The notes under the pieces are model-generated. The model was not told the DNA's origin. It saw nothing but the letters and a program-made list of their open reading frames with translations, and did not search any database. From Sphingobacterium sp. SGR-19 (GTDB lineage: Bacteria > Bacteroidota > Bacteroidia > Sphingobacteriales > Sphingobacteriaceae), in NCBI RefSeq assembly GCF_011043555.1, contig NZ_JAAKGS010000007.1:1-64000 (forward strand): a stretch of 64,000 nucleotides of DNA. The letters run 5' to 3'. Made by a program: the position numbers and the translations under genes. Within the stretch, counting starts at the first letter, position 1, and the number at the start of each line of letters is the position of its first letter. Of this stretch, positions 26,903 through 35,094 are shown piece after piece.

Positions 26903-27937
26903 ATGAAGAAACCTGTATTGGTCATAAAATTTGGTTCGGCAGCCATTACAACGAAAGAGGGAGATGTAGATGAACGTATTGTGTTGGAAATTGCACGGCA
27001 AACGGCTCAGTTGCAATCGAAATACAATATCGTTCTGGTATCGTCAGGTGCTGTCGCGGCTGGAAAAAAATATTTAAAGAATTATGATGGAAGCTTGTCG
27101 GCGCGGAAGGCTGCAGCGGCTATTGGAAATCCATTACTTGTCCGTACATATAGCACCTACTTTAAACCTTTTAATATTGCTTTGGCGCAAAGTCTATGTG
27201 AAAGACAGCATTTTGCGAATAGAACACAGTTTCTTCAACTAAAGGATACGTATCAAGAACTATGGAAAAATAATATTATTCCCATTGCCAACGAAAACGA
27301 CGTGGTGAGTAATAAGGAACTCAAGTTCTCGGATAACGACGAGCTGGCAACATTGATAGCGGTCGGGTTTGGTGCAGAACAGCTTTTGTTCAGCACGTCT
27401 GTTCCGGGGGTTTTGGATACTAAAGGAAAAGTGATTTCACAAATATCGATGATTGATAAAGATGTGTTTTCATTTGTGAAAAAGGAAAAATCAGCTGTCG
27501 GTTTAGGGGGGATGACCTCCAAACTCAATTTTGCTAGATTGGCAAATCAAATGGGTATACAGACTGTTATATTCAGCATGCAAACGGCGGATGGTATCTT
27601 AAAAGCTGTAAAGGGAGAGACAGGAACCGTTTGTTTACCCCAGAAAAAAAAGGTATCTTCGAGGAACAAGTGGCTTGCGACCGGTAGTCTTATTAAAGCA
27701 TTGGTGCGTGTTGATGAAGGAGCTGCGAACGCCATTCAGAATCGCAAAAGCCTGTTGGCTGTGGGTGTAATGGCCATCAATCAAGCCCTGGAGGCAGGTG
27801 AGGTTTTCCAGATAGCGAATGAAAAAGGAGAGGTGTTTGCCGTGGCGAAATCAAAAATTGATGTCATAGACGTGGAATCAATTCACAAGAAAAAGAATGT
27901 AGCGATAGCACATGCCGATGATATTGTGTTGTTGTGA
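26903..27937 (+). CDS. proB: Glutamate 5-kinase
   Basis: 344 residues. Catalyses the first step of proline synthesis, phosphorylation of glutamate. The amino-acid-kinase domain covers about residues 1-250 (KFGSAAITT, VSSGAVAAG, IANENDVVS, FSDNDELATLIA, GGMTSKLNFARLA) and a PUA domain follows (about 262-344, SLIKALVRVDEGAANAI...). The proA gene starts 47 bases downstream, so the two should be co-transcribed. The family is feedback-inhibited by proline. Confidence 0.95.
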   Translation: MKKPVLVIKFGSAAITTKEGDVDERIVLEIARQTAQLQSKYNIVLVSSGAVAAGKKYLKNYDGSLSARKAAAAIGNPLLVRTYSTYFKPFNIALAQSLCERQHFANRTQFLQLKDTYQELWKNNIIPIANENDVVSNKELKFSDNDELATLIAVGFGAEQLLFSTSVPGVLDTKGKVISQISMIDKDVFSFVKKEKSAVGLGGMTSKLNFARLANQMGIQTVIFSMQTADGILKAVKGETGTVCLPQKKKVSSRNKWLATGSLIKALVRVDEGAANAIQNRKSLLAVGVMAINQALEAGEVFQIANEKGEVFAVAKSKIDVIDVESIHKKKNVAIAHADDIVLL

Positions 27938-27984
27938 TTTTTCACTTATTTGTAACATATAATAAAACGGAAAGGGATTTTTAG

Positions 27985-29238
27985 ATGATGAAGGAGAGTA
28001 TTCAGGAAGAGTTAAAGGCTGCTCACGAAGCCACCATCGCGGTTAAACGTTTGACCGATAATGAAAAACAACAATTGTTGAGAGATATTGCCAGCTCGCT
28101 GGAACAACGGATAGACGATATTATTCGGGAGAATAAGAAAGACTTGGAGCGCATGGAAAGAGAAGACCCTCGATATGATAGATTATTGTTGGATAAAGAT
28201 CGGATTTTGGCATTATCAGCTAGTTTGATCGACGTTGCGAATCTACCTGATCCAACAGGGGCATTGATTTCTCGCAAGGAACTAGAGAATGGTTTGTTAG
28301 TGGAGAAGAAAACTGTTCCATTGGGCGTAGTTGGCGTAATTTACGAATCCAGACCAAATGTAACGGTAGACGTAGCAGCATTGTGCATACGTTCTGGGAA
28401 TGTCTGTGTGTTGCGAGGAGGGTCAGATGCTTGGTATACAAATAGCGTATTGGTGGAAATTATACAAGAAGAATTACGAAAGCATCATTTGAATTTACAT
28501 ATTGTGCAATTGTTGCCAACGGATAGGGCGTTTGTAAGTGAGTTGCTTTCTGCTACCCAATATGTAGACATTATTATACCAAGAGGGTCACAAGCACTCA
28601 TCGATTTAGTTCGCGAGCAGGCGAAAGTTCCGGTGATTGAAACAGGAGCTGGCGTATGCCACACGTATGTAGAGCGGACGGGCGACTTGGAAAAAGCAGC
28701 GAAAATCATTGCGAATGCTAAAATACAGCGGCCGTCGGTATGTAATGCGTTGGATACTGTTTTGATAGATAAGGAAGTAGCGAAAGATCTTCTAGATAAA
28801 ATTGCTCCCTATTTTGAAGAAAGTAGTGTAAAAATCTATGCGGATGAAACGGCGTTTTCCATTTTACAGGAACTCGGCTATCCATTGTTGGAATTAGCTA
28901 AAGAAGAGGACTTTGGACGAGAGTTTCTATCATTGCAATGTTCGATCAAGGTGGTAGATAATTTTGATGAGGCCTTAACACATATCGCTGAGCATTCTTC
29001 CAAACATTCAGAGTGTATTGTTTCAGCGGATCCCGAACGCATTAATACATATATGGAAACGGTAGACGCGGCTGCGGTTTACACCAATGCATCTACGCGA
29101 TTCACCGATGGTAGCGCTTTTGGACTCGGCGCTGAAATAGGTATCTCCACACAGAAACTCCACGCGAGAGGACCTTTCGCTTTAGAGAAATTAGTAACGG
29201 AGAAATGGTATATTACGGGTGATGGGCAAATTAGGTAA
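27985..29238 (+). CDS. proA: Gamma-glutamyl phosphate reductase
   Basis: 417 residues. Reduces gamma-glutamyl phosphate with NADPH to glutamate semialdehyde, the second proline step. Recognised by the aldehyde-dehydrogenase-fold motifs IYESRPNVTVDVAALCIRSG, LRGGSDAWYTN, IPRGSQALIDLV, and the catalytic cysteine in RPSVCNALDTVL (about residue 253). FTDGSAFGLGAEIGISTQKL near the end is the family signature. The stop codon overlaps the start of the next gene by one base. Confidence 0.96.
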   Translation: MMKESIQEELKAAHEATIAVKRLTDNEKQQLLRDIASSLEQRIDDIIRENKKDLERMEREDPRYDRLLLDKDRILALSASLIDVANLPDPTGALISRKELENGLLVEKKTVPLGVVGVIYESRPNVTVDVAALCIRSGNVCVLRGGSDAWYTNSVLVEIIQEELRKHHLNLHIVQLLPTDRAFVSELLSATQYVDIIIPRGSQALIDLVREQAKVPVIETGAGVCHTYVERTGDLEKAAKIIANAKIQRPSVCNALDTVLIDKEVAKDLLDKIAPYFEESSVKIYADETAFSILQELGYPLLELAKEEDFGREFLSLQCSIKVVDNFDEALTHIAEHSSKHSECIVSADPERINTYMETVDAAAVYTNASTRFTDGSAFGLGAEIGISTQKLHARGPFALEKLVTEKWYITGDGQIR

Positions 29239-29642
29239 TGGGCATTAGATACGAGAAAGATACGATCCTGAACTGGATTAATGAGATGGGCAAATTTTTA
29301 CGGCTGCTCGTTGATAAATACGAAGCTTTTGATGAACCGGCTGAACCTGCGGTTATGGAAGAAGGTTACCGCAACTTTTTTGGAAAGGAACGAAACTGGC
29401 TAATAGGGCTTTCTCAGGACGACCTTTTGACGTATGTAGAACAAGAGTTGGAGACGGAGCAAATTCGCCCGTTAGCGTTACTCTTTTTGCGCGATGCGTT
29501 ATTATCTTCTGCGGATGAAACACAGCAGCAACTATTATACAAATCGAAATTTTTATTAGAACATGTGTCGCGGAAATTGGGGAGTTTCTCCTTTGAAGAT
29601 TACGGGAATCTGACACTTATTGATGAAAGATTACAGAAATGA
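29238..29642 (+). CDS. Conserved-looking hypothetical protein, third gene of the proBA operon
   Basis: 134 residues. Its ATG shares one base with the proA stop (TAATG), so it is almost certainly translated with proA. The protein is soluble, acidic and helical (ILNWINEMGKFLRLLVDKYEAF; RPLALLFLRDALLSSADETQQQLL) with no signal, no membrane segment and no metal motif. I do not recognise the family. Translational coupling to proA is the only clue to its role. Confidence 0.78.
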   Translation: MGIRYEKDTILNWINEMGKFLRLLVDKYEAFDEPAEPAVMEEGYRNFFGKERNWLIGLSQDDLLTYVEQELETEQIRPLALLFLRDALLSSADETQQQLLYKSKFLLEHVSRKLGSFSFEDYGNLTLIDERLQK

Positions 29643-29655
29643 GATGCGGGATCGT

Positions 29656-29685
29656 TTTGAAAACTCAAATAATCTACTAAATTTG
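29656..29685 (+). promoter_or_regulatory. Peroxiredoxin promoter
   Basis: TTTG (29656-29659), an 18-base spacer and TAAATTTG (29678-29685) match the -33/-7 consensus. TCTAC (29673-29677) and GTAGA (29685-29689) form a small inverted repeat across the -7 element. The leader should be about 38 bases. Confidence 0.78.
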
Positions 29686-29729
29686 TAGAGAATAAAAATG
29701 TTTATTAAAAACCTTAAAAATTTTAAAAT

Positions 29730-30365
29730 ATGAGTTTACGATTAGGTGATGTTGCTCCAAACTTCCAAGCGGAGACATCCATAGGAAAAATTGATTTTTA
29801 CGAGTATATTGGTGACGGCTGGGCTGTTTTGTATTCACACCCTTCCGATTACACACCCGTATGTACGACAGAGCTTGGGCGTACTGCCCAATTGAAATCG
29901 GAGTTTGAAAAAAGAAACACGAAAGTCTTGGCATTAAGTGTTGACTCAGTAGAAGACCATCTTGGCTGGATTAAAGATATCAACGAGACACAGAATTGTG
30001 AAGTAGATTTTCCTATTATTGCGGATAAAGACCGTCAGGTGGCTGAACTGTATGATATGATTCATCCCAATGCCTCCGCTACAGCGACTGTACGTTCGGT
30101 GTTTGTTATTGGCCCGGACAAGAAAATCAAATTGACATTAACTTATCCGGCTTCTACTGGACGTAATTTCTTTGAGATTTTACGTGTAATTGATTCGCTC
30201 CAGTTGACGGAGGAATATGCTGTAGCAACACCTGCTGACTGGAAAGACGGCGAAGACGTCATCGTCGTTCCTGCAATAAAAACAGAGGATATTCCAGCTA
30301 AATTTCCAAAAGGCTATACAGAAGTAAAACCTTACTTGCGCGTTACGCCACAACCGAATAAATAA
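29730..30365 (+). CDS. 1-Cys peroxiredoxin (Prx6-type)
   Basis: 211 residues. Reduces hydrogen peroxide and organic peroxides. The peroxidatic cysteine is Cys45 in HPSDYTPVCTTELG. The long C-terminal dimerisation arm (about 160-211, DWKDGEDVIVVPAI, ending in PYLRVTPQP) is typical of the Prx6 subfamily. The only other cysteine is Cys90, which is not at the usual resolving position. Transcribed from its own strong promoter and ended by a hairpin shared with the convergent protease gene. Confidence 0.93.
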   Translation: MSLRLGDVAPNFQAETSIGKIDFYEYIGDGWAVLYSHPSDYTPVCTTELGRTAQLKSEFEKRNTKVLALSVDSVEDHLGWIKDINETQNCEVDFPIIADKDRQVAELYDMIHPNASATATVRSVFVIGPDKKIKLTLTYPASTGRNFFEILRVIDSLQLTEEYAVATPADWKDGEDVIVVPAIKTEDIPAKFPKGYTEVKPYLRVTPQPNK

Positions 30366-30403
30366 AAAGAAAGGGGTGAAATAAAATTTGCCCCTTCCTT
30401 TTT
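30364..30403. terminator. Bidirectional terminator between peroxiredoxin and protease genes
   Basis: AAAAAGAAAGGGG (30364-30376) pairs with CCCCTTCCTTTTT (30391-30403) with one mismatch around a 14-base loop; the flanks provide U-tracts in both directions. Confidence 0.75.
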
Positions 30404-31502
30404 AATAAACCTTCACGATATAAATGTAATCCTGTAATTTTTTAATCTGGTCTGTCCGTGATAAGTTGTACAATAAATTTTTGTTGTTCAGAACGACATT
30501 TTTCCCTTTAAGGGAGTCGGCAGGGATACTGTTCAATGTTTCCGTCAACGCTTTCGTCTTGATCGCAAAAGCTGCTCCATCTATCCCCTTTTGTTTTCCA
30601 CTAATAATTCCTATTATATTGCCTTCTTTATCCAATAGTGGGCCCCCACTGTTGCCTGGATTCACGGGAATTGATATTTGATAAGCAAGCGTGTCACCAG
30701 CATATCCGGTAGAAGAGCTTAGATAGCCTTGTCCATAGACAGCTTCATCTCTTGGGAAGCCAATAGTGTATACATCTTCCCCCAAATCGGAGTCTTGTTT
30801 TTTAAAGGTGTACGGGATACTCTTTATAGATTTAAAAGTGGAGTCGTTGATATGCAGGATCGCCAAATCCTTTTCAGGATTTGTAAAAATAATGTCTGTC
30901 TTGAACGATTCTCCTTTATGATTCTGTAAATGTACAGAGTCGGCTCCGGTGATAACATGATAGTTTGTAACAACATAACCGTTTTTAGTAATCATGAATC
31001 CTGTAGCGCCATAATGCATCGTTTCTTGAGCCTTCTCTTTAGTGTTGTTGATATTTCGGATAGCCGCATTCTGTGCGTTGACATTGCGTTTCACCGTATT
31101 CATGTCTCTGCGTAATGCACTGTAATCTGATGTGGTTTTTTTTAAGTTTTTGTAATAACCCGTCAACCATAAAGTCGAAAATACGGATACAATGGCAATG
31201 GCGGCTGCCACGGCAGCATTGAGTTTTAATCTATCCCATAAGCTGATGACTTTAGTCGCTGGTTTCGGGTTATGAGTTTCGTGATAGTTTTGCGCAACAT
31301 GTTTTAAGTTTCGTTTGAAATTCGAACGTGACTCCGCTCTTTTCATGGAGGTCAAAAAAGCTCTGTGTTGTGCAAAAAGTTCTGCCTCTACGGGGTGTTC
31401 CGCACAATATGTCTCAAACCGCAATCGATCTTCCTGGGAAAGCTCTTCCCGAAGATATGCATCTGCCCATTCTATAAACTCCTGTTGATTTAAGCTTTTC
31501 AT
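30402..31502 (-). CDS. Anti-sigma-like / trypsin-like serine protease membrane fusion
   Basis: 366 residues. Residues 1-90 are a cytoplasmic, helical segment (EFIEWADAYLREELSQEDRL, AELFAQHRAFLTSMKRA) that resembles Bacteroidota anti-sigma N-termini. One transmembrane helix (about 94-114) follows, then a coiled-coil-like stretch (118-160), then a DegP/trypsin-type protease domain (163-320) with an apparent triad His182 (TNYHVITG), Asp212 (EKDLAIL) and Ser285 (NPGNSGGPL). There is no PDZ domain. By topology the protease faces the periplasm. The gene follows an ECF sigma factor gene by 15 bases, as an anti-sigma factor would. The joint role, periplasmic damage sensing plus sigma control, is my inference; the N-terminus could simply be an adaptor. 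Confidence 0.85.
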   Translation of the reverse strand: MKSLNQQEFIEWADAYLREELSQEDRLRFETYCAEHPVEAELFAQHRAFLTSMKRAESRSNFKRNLKHVAQNYHETHNPKPATKVISLWDRLKLNAAVAAAIAIVSVFSTLWLTGYYKNLKKTTSDYSALRRDMNTVKRNVNAQNAAIRNINNTKEKAQETMHYGATGFMITKNGYVVTNYHVITGADSVHLQNHKGESFKTDIIFTNPEKDLAILHINDSTFKSIKSIPYTFKKQDSDLGEDVYTIGFPRDEAVYGQGYLSSSTGYAGDTLAYQISIPVNPGNSGGPLLDKEGNIIGIISGKQKGIDGAAFAIKTKALTETLNSIPADSLKGKNVVLNNKNLLYNLSRTDQIKKLQDYIYIVKVY

Positions 31503-31517
31503 GCCTATTATTATAAC

Positions 31518-32087
31518 TTACTTTTTGAAAAAAATCTTTTTTAAACGCTGAAGACATTTATATTTTTGCGTCTTCGCGTTATCGGCGTTCGTGTAACCAA
31601 ACTTCTCACAAATAGCTGTCATCGATCGCCCTTGTATGTAGAAATCATATAAGATCGTTCTACAAGGTTCTCCTAATCCGTCTAATGCATCTTCCATTTG
31701 AACAAGATTAGCTTCCTTAACCTCGTGATCTTCGATGATTTCTTCAGCAGCTAGCGATTCTCCGTAATCATCTATTGAATCTTTGTGATATTTTGCCTCG
31801 CCGCGTGTAAGATGTTTAAGCCATAATCGTTTTGAAATAGCATATAAGAACGTTTGTAATCTGCTACTCAAAACAAAATCGCCATCACTGATTTTATTAT
31901 ACAGAACCATCACTGTTTCTTGGAAAATATCCTGCGCTTCTTCTCTGCTACCACGATTGTTGATAACCATATTGGCAATAGGTGGGAAATGTATCTGATA
32001 TAACTGCTGGATAGCAAGGTTATTTCCTTCTCTGATGCCGTCAATGATTTCGGAATCAATCTGTATATCGCTTTTTTCCTTACTCAC
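31518..32087 (-). CDS. ECF-type sigma-70 family RNA polymerase sigma factor
   Basis: 189 residues. Region 2 is visible at about 20-95 (QQLYQIHFPPIANMVINNRG, EEAQDIFQETVMVLY, TFLYAISKRLWLKHL) and region 4 at about 125-185 (LDGLGEPCRTILYDFYIQGRSMTAICEKFGY, KTQKYKCLQRLKK). Regions 1.1 and 3 are absent, as in ECF sigmas. It would direct RNA polymerase to a small regulon and should be held inactive by the membrane protein encoded directly downstream. Divergent from ispF. I could not identify an autoregulated promoter. Confidence 0.92.
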   Translation of the reverse strand: MSKEKSDIQIDSEIIDGIREGNNLAIQQLYQIHFPPIANMVINNRGSREEAQDIFQETVMVLYNKISDGDFVLSSRLQTFLYAISKRLWLKHLTRGEAKYHKDSIDDYGESLAAEEIIEDHEVKEANLVQMEDALDGLGEPCRTILYDFYIQGRSMTAICEKFGYTNADNAKTQKYKCLQRLKKIFFKK

Positions 32088-32205
32088 TTATTAATACCTT
32101 TTTAATCAAATAGTAACCTATTACCCCCGTATAAATTTTGAAATTTTTCATCAAGTAGATGACAAACCAAAAGTAGCAAATAAATTTTTGTATGTTCGCG
32201 TTGTT

Positions 32206-32685
32206 ATGAAGATAAAGGTAGGTTTTGGTTTTGATGTACATCAAATAAAAGAAGGACATCCATTCGTTATCGGTGGAGTGCAGTTAGAGCACCACGCAGG
32301 TGCGTTCGGGCATTCGGATGCAGACGTCTTAGTACATGCAATTTGTGACGCTATCCTGGGAGCAGCAAACCTAGAAGACATCGGGTTTCATTTTCCCAAT
32401 ACCGATCCCAGATGGAAAGGAATCAGTAGTCTAGTTTTGCTTAAAGAATGTGTAAGGCTCATAGAAGAAAAGGGATATACATTGGGCAACATCGATGGTA
32501 TGTTGTGCTTGGAAGCTCCAAAAATTAAACCATACATCCCTGCCATGAAAGAGAACATCGCAAAAGCAGCGGGGATTGATACAGATGATATATCCATCAA
32601 GGCGACCACCAACGAGACCATGGGTTTTATTGGCCGTGAGGAAGGTGTTGTCGCCTATGCCGTATGTCTTATTGAGAAATATTAG
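32206..32685 (+). CDS. ispF: 2-C-methyl-D-erythritol 2,4-cyclodiphosphate synthase
   Basis: 159 residues from the ATG at 32206; the open frame begins at a TTG at 32188, but the family starts at MKIKVGFGFDVH. Fifth step of the MEP isoprenoid pathway, which ispG at 40.6 kb also serves. The zinc ligands are Asp10 and His12 (GFDVH) and His44 (DVLVHAICDA), with the GHSDAD and ATTNETMGFIGREEG loops present. Active as a trimer in the cytoplasm. Length is normal. Confidence 0.96.
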   Translation: MKIKVGFGFDVHQIKEGHPFVIGGVQLEHHAGAFGHSDADVLVHAICDAILGAANLEDIGFHFPNTDPRWKGISSLVLLKECVRLIEEKGYTLGNIDGMLCLEAPKIKPYIPAMKENIAKAAGIDTDDISIKATTNETMGFIGREEGVVAYAVCLIEKY

Positions 32686-32730
32686 ATTGGCCGTTCTAAA
32701 CTTTTTTAAAACTTATTAGAACGAGAATGT

Positions 32731-32738
32731 TAACTTTG
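32731..32738 (+). promoter_or_regulatory. PBP1A gene promoter, -7 element
   Basis: TAACTTTG 24 bases before the ATG matches the Bacteroidota -7 consensus; predicted start near 32745. No TTG at -33. Confidence 0.6.
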
Positions 32739-32762
32739 TACTAAAATGGTATCATAGATGCA

Positions 32763-35012
32763 ATGAAGAGAGAATCAAAGCAGAAGTTGACAGACATAGA
32801 TATTAAACGATATACCCGAAATTTTTGGACAATCTTATGTAGCATTGTTATTCTTGGGGCGCTTTTCCTCATAAGTGTACGTTTAGGCGCGTTCGGTAAA
32901 TTACCGTCTTTTGAGGAACTGGAAAACCCGAAGAGTAATTTGGCTTCGGAGATATTGACTGACGATCTCAAGGTCTTAGGTAGATATTACAAACACAATC
33001 GTTCAAATGTAAAATACAGTGAATTATCTCCCTATTTGGTACACGCGCTGATTTCTACGGAAGATAAACGTTTTTATGAACATTCTGGTATTGATTATTC
33101 ACGGACCGTTACTTCCGCTATTTATACGACATTGTTAAATAAAAAACAAGGAGGGAGTACAATCACTCAGCAATTAGCTTTAAATCTCTTCTCCGAGCGT
33201 AGGGAACGTAATACAATTAAGCGTATTATGCAAAAGTTTCAGGAGTGGATTACCGCTGTCCGGTTAGAAAGAAGTTATACCAAAGAAGAAATCATCACGA
33301 TGTATTTTAATACGGTTGATTTTGGAGCTTACAATACGTTTGGTATCAAGTCTGCTGCTAGAACCTATTTTGATACTACTCCCGATCAACTGACAGCGGA
33401 ACAGGCAGCCGTGTTGGTGGGCATGTTGAAGGGCACCTATATTTACTCGCCTGTAAGATTTCCCGAGAATTCGATGCGACGTCGGAATACGGTGTTGAAT
33501 AATATGATCGACCAGAATTTTCTGACGAAGGAAGAAGGACAGAAGGCCAAAGAACAGCCATTGAAGTTGAAGCTGCGTATATCTAATTATGGAGAGGGTA
33601 TGGCCCCTTATTTCCGTGCCGTGCTAAAAGAGGAATTAAAAAAAGAATTTAAGCGACTGTCGATTACCAAAGCCGATGGTACGCCTTATGATTTGGATCG
33701 TGATGGATTGAAGGTATATACCCCAATCAACTACGCTATGCAACAATATGCTGAAGAGGCGCAAAGGGAATGGATGGAAAAACTACAGCGGGATTTCGAT
33801 AGACAGTACCGGAATTCCGATCCATTTAAGGGAGAAAATGCGAAGTTATTGGTGTCTGGCATGCGACGCTCTGACCGTTATCGTGTGTTGAAAGAAGCAG
33901 GTATGTCGGAAGAGGAAATTAAACAAGAATTTAATAAGAAAGTGCCGATGACCCTATTTACTTATAAAGGAAATGTAGATACGGTTATGACACCAATGGA
34001 TTCTATTCGTTATAACAAGCTTTTTCTCCGAAACGCCGTCATGTCTATGGAGCCGAAGACAGGCCATATCAAGGCTTGGGTTGGAGGTACCAGCTTTGAG
34101 CATTTTAAATTCGATCACGTTAAGTTGGCGCAAAGGCAAGTGGGATCAACCGCGAAGCCATTTACATATGCTGCTGCGATCGATAACGGCTACTCACCCT
34201 GTTTTCCGGTACCCAACCATTCGCGTACCTACGGCAACTGGACGCCTCGTGGAACAGTTCAAGGGGGAGATCCAATCTCGTTGAAAAATGCGTTGAAATA
34301 TTCGCAGAACTTCGCTTCAGCCTATGTCATTAACGAAATAACTCCAGCGACGGTTGCCTCATTGACAAAACGCATGGGTATTACATCTAATGTGCCGAAT
34401 TATCCTTCTATTGCATTGGGCGCATATGAGGCTTCTGTATATGATATGGTAGGTGCTTATTCAGCATTTGTCAATCACGGTACGTGGATTGAGCCAACCA
34501 TGATTTTACGTGTCGAAGATAAAAATGGTACGCCTATATATGAGAAGACACCAACGGTAGTTAAAGCGTTAAACAGCGAATCTGCCTATATAATGGTTGA
34601 TATGCTGAAAGGTGTTGTGGATGGTGGTACAGGTTCTCGTCTGAGATGGGCGGCGGAATTTGGTGGATTTAAGAATCCAATGGGTGGAAAGACGGGTACT
34701 ACAAATGATAATTCTGATGCTTGGTTTATCGGTGTTACGCCGGATTTAGTAACCGGTGTATGGACGGGTGCGGAAGACCGCGGTATTCGTTTCCATAGCA
34801 TGGCGTCGGGCCAGGGAGCACAAGCTGCGCTTCCGATATTTGGCTTGTATATGAAGAAAGTATACGGTGATAAAAACCTGCATTATACACAGGAAGATTT
34901 TCCGCTTCCTCCAGGCGGATTAACGCGTGAAATAGATTGTAGTCAGTATAAGGAATTTTTAGGTGTACCGTCTAGTGAAGGCTCTTTAAACGATGATAGG
35001 CTGGGATTCTAA
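32763..35012 (+). CDS. Class A penicillin-binding protein (PBP1A-type)
   Basis: 749 residues. A short cytoplasmic tail and one membrane anchor (about 22-40) precede a GT51 glycosyltransferase domain with catalytic Glu100 (STEDKRFYEHSG), GGSTITQQLALNL (130-142) and Glu161 in the second motif. The transpeptidase domain has the nucleophile motif STAK (Ser462-Lys465), SQN (514-516) and KTG near 643 (GGKTGTTND). It polymerises and cross-links peptidoglycan on the periplasmic face. Own -7 promoter element upstream and a hairpin downstream. The gene is of the mrcA/ponA type. Confidence 0.96.
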   Translation: MKRESKQKLTDIDIKRYTRNFWTILCSIVILGALFLISVRLGAFGKLPSFEELENPKSNLASEILTDDLKVLGRYYKHNRSNVKYSELSPYLVHALISTEDKRFYEHSGIDYSRTVTSAIYTTLLNKKQGGSTITQQLALNLFSERRERNTIKRIMQKFQEWITAVRLERSYTKEEIITMYFNTVDFGAYNTFGIKSAARTYFDTTPDQLTAEQAAVLVGMLKGTYIYSPVRFPENSMRRRNTVLNNMIDQNFLTKEEGQKAKEQPLKLKLRISNYGEGMAPYFRAVLKEELKKEFKRLSITKADGTPYDLDRDGLKVYTPINYAMQQYAEEAQREWMEKLQRDFDRQYRNSDPFKGENAKLLVSGMRRSDRYRVLKEAGMSEEEIKQEFNKKVPMTLFTYKGNVDTVMTPMDSIRYNKLFLRNAVMSMEPKTGHIKAWVGGTSFEHFKFDHVKLAQRQVGSTAKPFTYAAAIDNGYSPCFPVPNHSRTYGNWTPRGTVQGGDPISLKNALKYSQNFASAYVINEITPATVASLTKRMGITSNVPNYPSIALGAYEASVYDMVGAYSAFVNHGTWIEPTMILRVEDKNGTPIYEKTPTVVKALNSESAYIMVDMLKGVVDGGTGSRLRWAAEFGGFKNPMGGKTGTTNDNSDAWFIGVTPDLVTGVWTGAEDRGIRFHSMASGQGAQAALPIFGLYMKKVYGDKNLHYTQEDFPLPPGGLTREIDCSQYKEFLGVPSSEGSLNDDRLGF

Positions 35013-35045
35013 TATTCTAGCTTAATTTAAATAGAATTTATAAAC

Positions 35046-35088
35046 GCCGGACAGCAAATTTTTACCGAAATTTGTCGTTCGGCATTTT
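35046..35088 (+). terminator. Hairpin between the PBP gene and uvrC
   Basis: 35046-35061 (GCCGGACAGCAAATTT) pairs with 35068-35083 in 13 of 16 positions plus two G-U pairs, followed by ATTTTTA. It looks like a terminator for the PBP gene, yet it ends only about ten bases before the uvrC ATG, so it may also act as a leader structure. Confidence 0.65.
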
Positions 35089-35094
35089 TATGAT

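Noticed and set aside
32188-32205. TTG start giving ispF six extra residues
   Set aside because: The family begins at the ATG at 32206 and the extra residues are not conserved in kind.
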